This document shows positions 6,700 through 7,729 of a stretch of DNA of 7,729 nucleotides, piece after piece. The notes under the pieces are model-generated. The model ran no database searches and was not told the origin of the DNA. It saw only the letters and a program-made list of their open reading frames with translations. How positions within the stretch are numbered: position 1 is the first letter of the stretch; each line of letters opens with the position of its first letter. The stretch covers positions 1-7,729 of the forward strand of contig PTKD01000090.1 in assembly GCA_002938115.1 (NCBI GenBank). Direction: 5' to 3'. A program made the translations under genes and the position numbers. Source of the DNA: Alphaproteobacteria bacterium MarineAlpha9_Bin7 (lineage in GTDB: Bacteria; Pseudomonadota; Alphaproteobacteria; UBA7887).

Positions 6700-7425
6700 A
6701 TGCCATCTCCTTCGCACCAACCGGTGATCGGCGTCACGCTGGATCGCGAACCGGCTGGCGGCTATTCAAAATTTCCGTGGTACGCCGTACGCGAGAATTA
6801 CATGGACGCAATCTCTCACGCCGGAGGGCTGCCCATTGCATTGCCCCATGATGACCGAGTTGCTGATGCGTACATGGACCTGGTTGATGGCCTGCTTCTA
6901 ACAGGCGGTGCATTCGATATTGATCCGGGACTATTTGGACAATCTCAGCATAAAAGCGTGGAAACCCTCAAGAGCCAACGCACTATCTTCGAGCTAACTG
7001 TAACTCGAGTAGCACTCACGCGTGACATTCCCGTACTAGGCATCTGTGGGGGCGAACAACTGCTGAATGTTGCGCTTGGTGGCAGCCTGATTCAGCACAT
7101 CCCTGACAAGATAGCAGGTGCTCTTGCTCATGAACAACCAAACCCTAGGAATCAACCGGGACACAGCGTCAATATTCTGGCCGGAACAATCCTTCACAAA
7201 ATTATTGGTGTAGACAAAATTGAAGTGAATAGCGCCCACCATCAAGCGGTTGCAGAGGTCGGGCCAACGGCCGTAATCAACGCCTGCGCCAGTGATGGTG
7301 TAGTTGAGGGAATAGAGGAGCAAACTCGACGATTCTGCCTTGGCGTGCAATGGCATCCTGAATTTCATGTGTCGCCGAGTGATAGTAAAATATTTGTGGC
7401 ATTCATATCTGCCTGTCGCGGATGA
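6700..7425 (+). CDS. Gamma-glutamyl-gamma-aminobutyrate hydrolase family protein (PuuD-like, peptidase C26)
   Basis: The protein has the class-I glutamine-amidotransferase-like fold used by enzymes that hydrolyse gamma-glutamyl amides, such as PuuD in putrescine breakdown. The catalytic triad is visible: nucleophile C116 in GICGGEQLLNVALGG (114-128), and H219 and E221 in GVQWHPEF (215-222). LLLTGGAFDIDP (65-76) is the family oxyanion/substrate strand, and VNSAHHQAV (176-184) is a further family motif. At 241 residues it is close to PuuD (about 254). No signal peptide is seen, so it is cytoplasmic. No putrescine or polyamine gene is nearby, so the physiological substrate is unknown. Its TGA stop overlaps the rluB ATG (ATGA at 7422-7425), which implies co-transcription and translational coupling with an RNA-modifying enzyme. 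Confidence 0.87.
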   Translation: MPSPSHQPVIGVTLDREPAGGYSKFPWYAVRENYMDAISHAGGLPIALPHDDRVADAYMDLVDGLLLTGGAFDIDPGLFGQSQHKSVETLKSQRTIFELTVTRVALTRDIPVLGICGGEQLLNVALGGSLIQHIPDKIAGALAHEQPNPRNQPGHSVNILAGTILHKIIGVDKIEVNSAHHQAVAEVGPTAVINACASDGVVEGIEEQTRRFCLGVQWHPEFHVSPSDSKIFVAFISACRG

Positions 7426-7729
7426 CAAAAACCGACTCAGAAAGGATCGCCAAACGCCTCGCGCGAACCGGCCTGTGCTCGCGGAGAGAAGGGGAGCGCT
7501 GGATCAGCGAAGGTCGCGTTATGCTGGACGGCAAAGTGCTTAAGAGTCCAGCAGTAACCGTCGACGTACATTCCGCCATAAAGGTTGATGGAAAGCTAAT
7601 TCCGGAACCTGCAGAACCGCGTCTCTGGCGCTACCACAAGCCAGCTGGCTTACTGACTACCCACCGTGACCCACAAAGGCGGCCAACGGTTTTCACTTCG
7701 CTACCGCCTCAATTACCTAGAATGATCTC
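7422..7729 (+). CDS. rluB: 23S rRNA pseudouridine synthase, RluB/RsuA family (3' truncated by window edge)
   Basis: Enzymes of this family convert specific uridines of rRNA to pseudouridine; RluB acts on 23S rRNA position 2605 (E. coli numbering). The 102 complete codons before the window edge show an N-terminal S4 RNA-binding domain (ERIAKRLARTGLCSRREGER, residues 7-26, then WISEGRVMLDGKVL, 27-40), a link with IKVDGKLIPEP, and the start of the synthase domain (LWRYHKPAGLLTTHRDPQ, 69-86, then RPTVFTSLP). The catalytic aspartate, in a GRLD motif, lies beyond the window. The DPQGRPT usual in the family reads DPQRRPT here, a minor change. There is no strong Shine-Dalgarno sequence, and the start overlaps the hydrolase stop, consistent with coupling. 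RluB versus another RsuA-family member cannot be fully settled on this fragment. Confidence 0.88.
   Translation, partial: MTKTDSERIAKRLARTGLCSRREGERWISEGRVMLDGKVLKSPAVTVDVHSAIKVDGKLIPEPAEPRLWRYHKPAGLLTTHRDPQRRPTVFTSLPPQLPRMI

Noticed and set aside
7340..7543. 67-codon + strand frame spanning the hydrolase/rluB junction
   Set aside because: It overlaps both genes in a third frame, and its Arg-rich translation matches no family I know.
1..7729. Mobile element, CRISPR array, defence system or RNA gene
   Set aside because: No transposase or integrase motifs, terminal inverted repeats, spaced repeat array, defence domains or tRNA/rRNA sequence were seen; essentially all the coding capacity is taken by eight recognisable genes.

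Overview
The window holds eight genes, two of them cut by the window edges. It looks like a piece of a proteobacterial chromosome, most likely alphaproteobacterial. That placement is an inference: the TadA and RluB-type proteins, and their proximity to each other, match my memory of alphaproteobacterial genomes. I see no transposase, integrase, phage gene, tRNA, rRNA or CRISPR array, and there is no gap longer than 300 bases between genes.

Left edge (about 1-709): the 3' part of accA, the alpha subunit of the acetyl-CoA carboxylase carboxyltransferase, on the + strand. It converges on the next operon across a 115-base gap that carries a hairpin terminator candidate for the opposing transcript.

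Centre (825-5294): an aerobic, CoA-dependent benzoate degradation module (box pathway). boxC and boxB lie on the - strand one base apart and transcribed boxC to boxB. They encode the ring-cleaving dihydrodiol lyase and the di-iron epoxidase that acts just before it. Diverging from boxC across a 131-base regulatory gap is a PaaK-like adenylate-forming CoA ligase homologue. It could supply the aryl-CoA substrate, but its nucleotide-binding loop departs from the classical motif. BoxA, the reductase BoxB needs, the usual benzoate-CoA ligase and the downstream aldehyde dehydrogenase are not in the window.

Right part (5322-7729): a secreted TPR-repeat protein and tadA (tRNA A34 deaminase), both on the - strand. 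Diverging from tadA are a class-I glutamine-amidotransferase-like hydrolase (PuuD/peptidase C26 type) and an rluB-type 23S rRNA pseudouridine synthase, which overlap by four bases (ATGA). The rluB gene is cut by the window edge.

Overall, a small aromatic-degradation cassette sits between housekeeping genes for fatty-acid synthesis and RNA modification. Most of it is recognisable biology. The points most worth checking are the altered P-loop of the ligase homologue, the palindromes in the divergent box promoter region, the hydrolase coupled to rluB, and a 10-base direct repeat upstream of the TPR gene.
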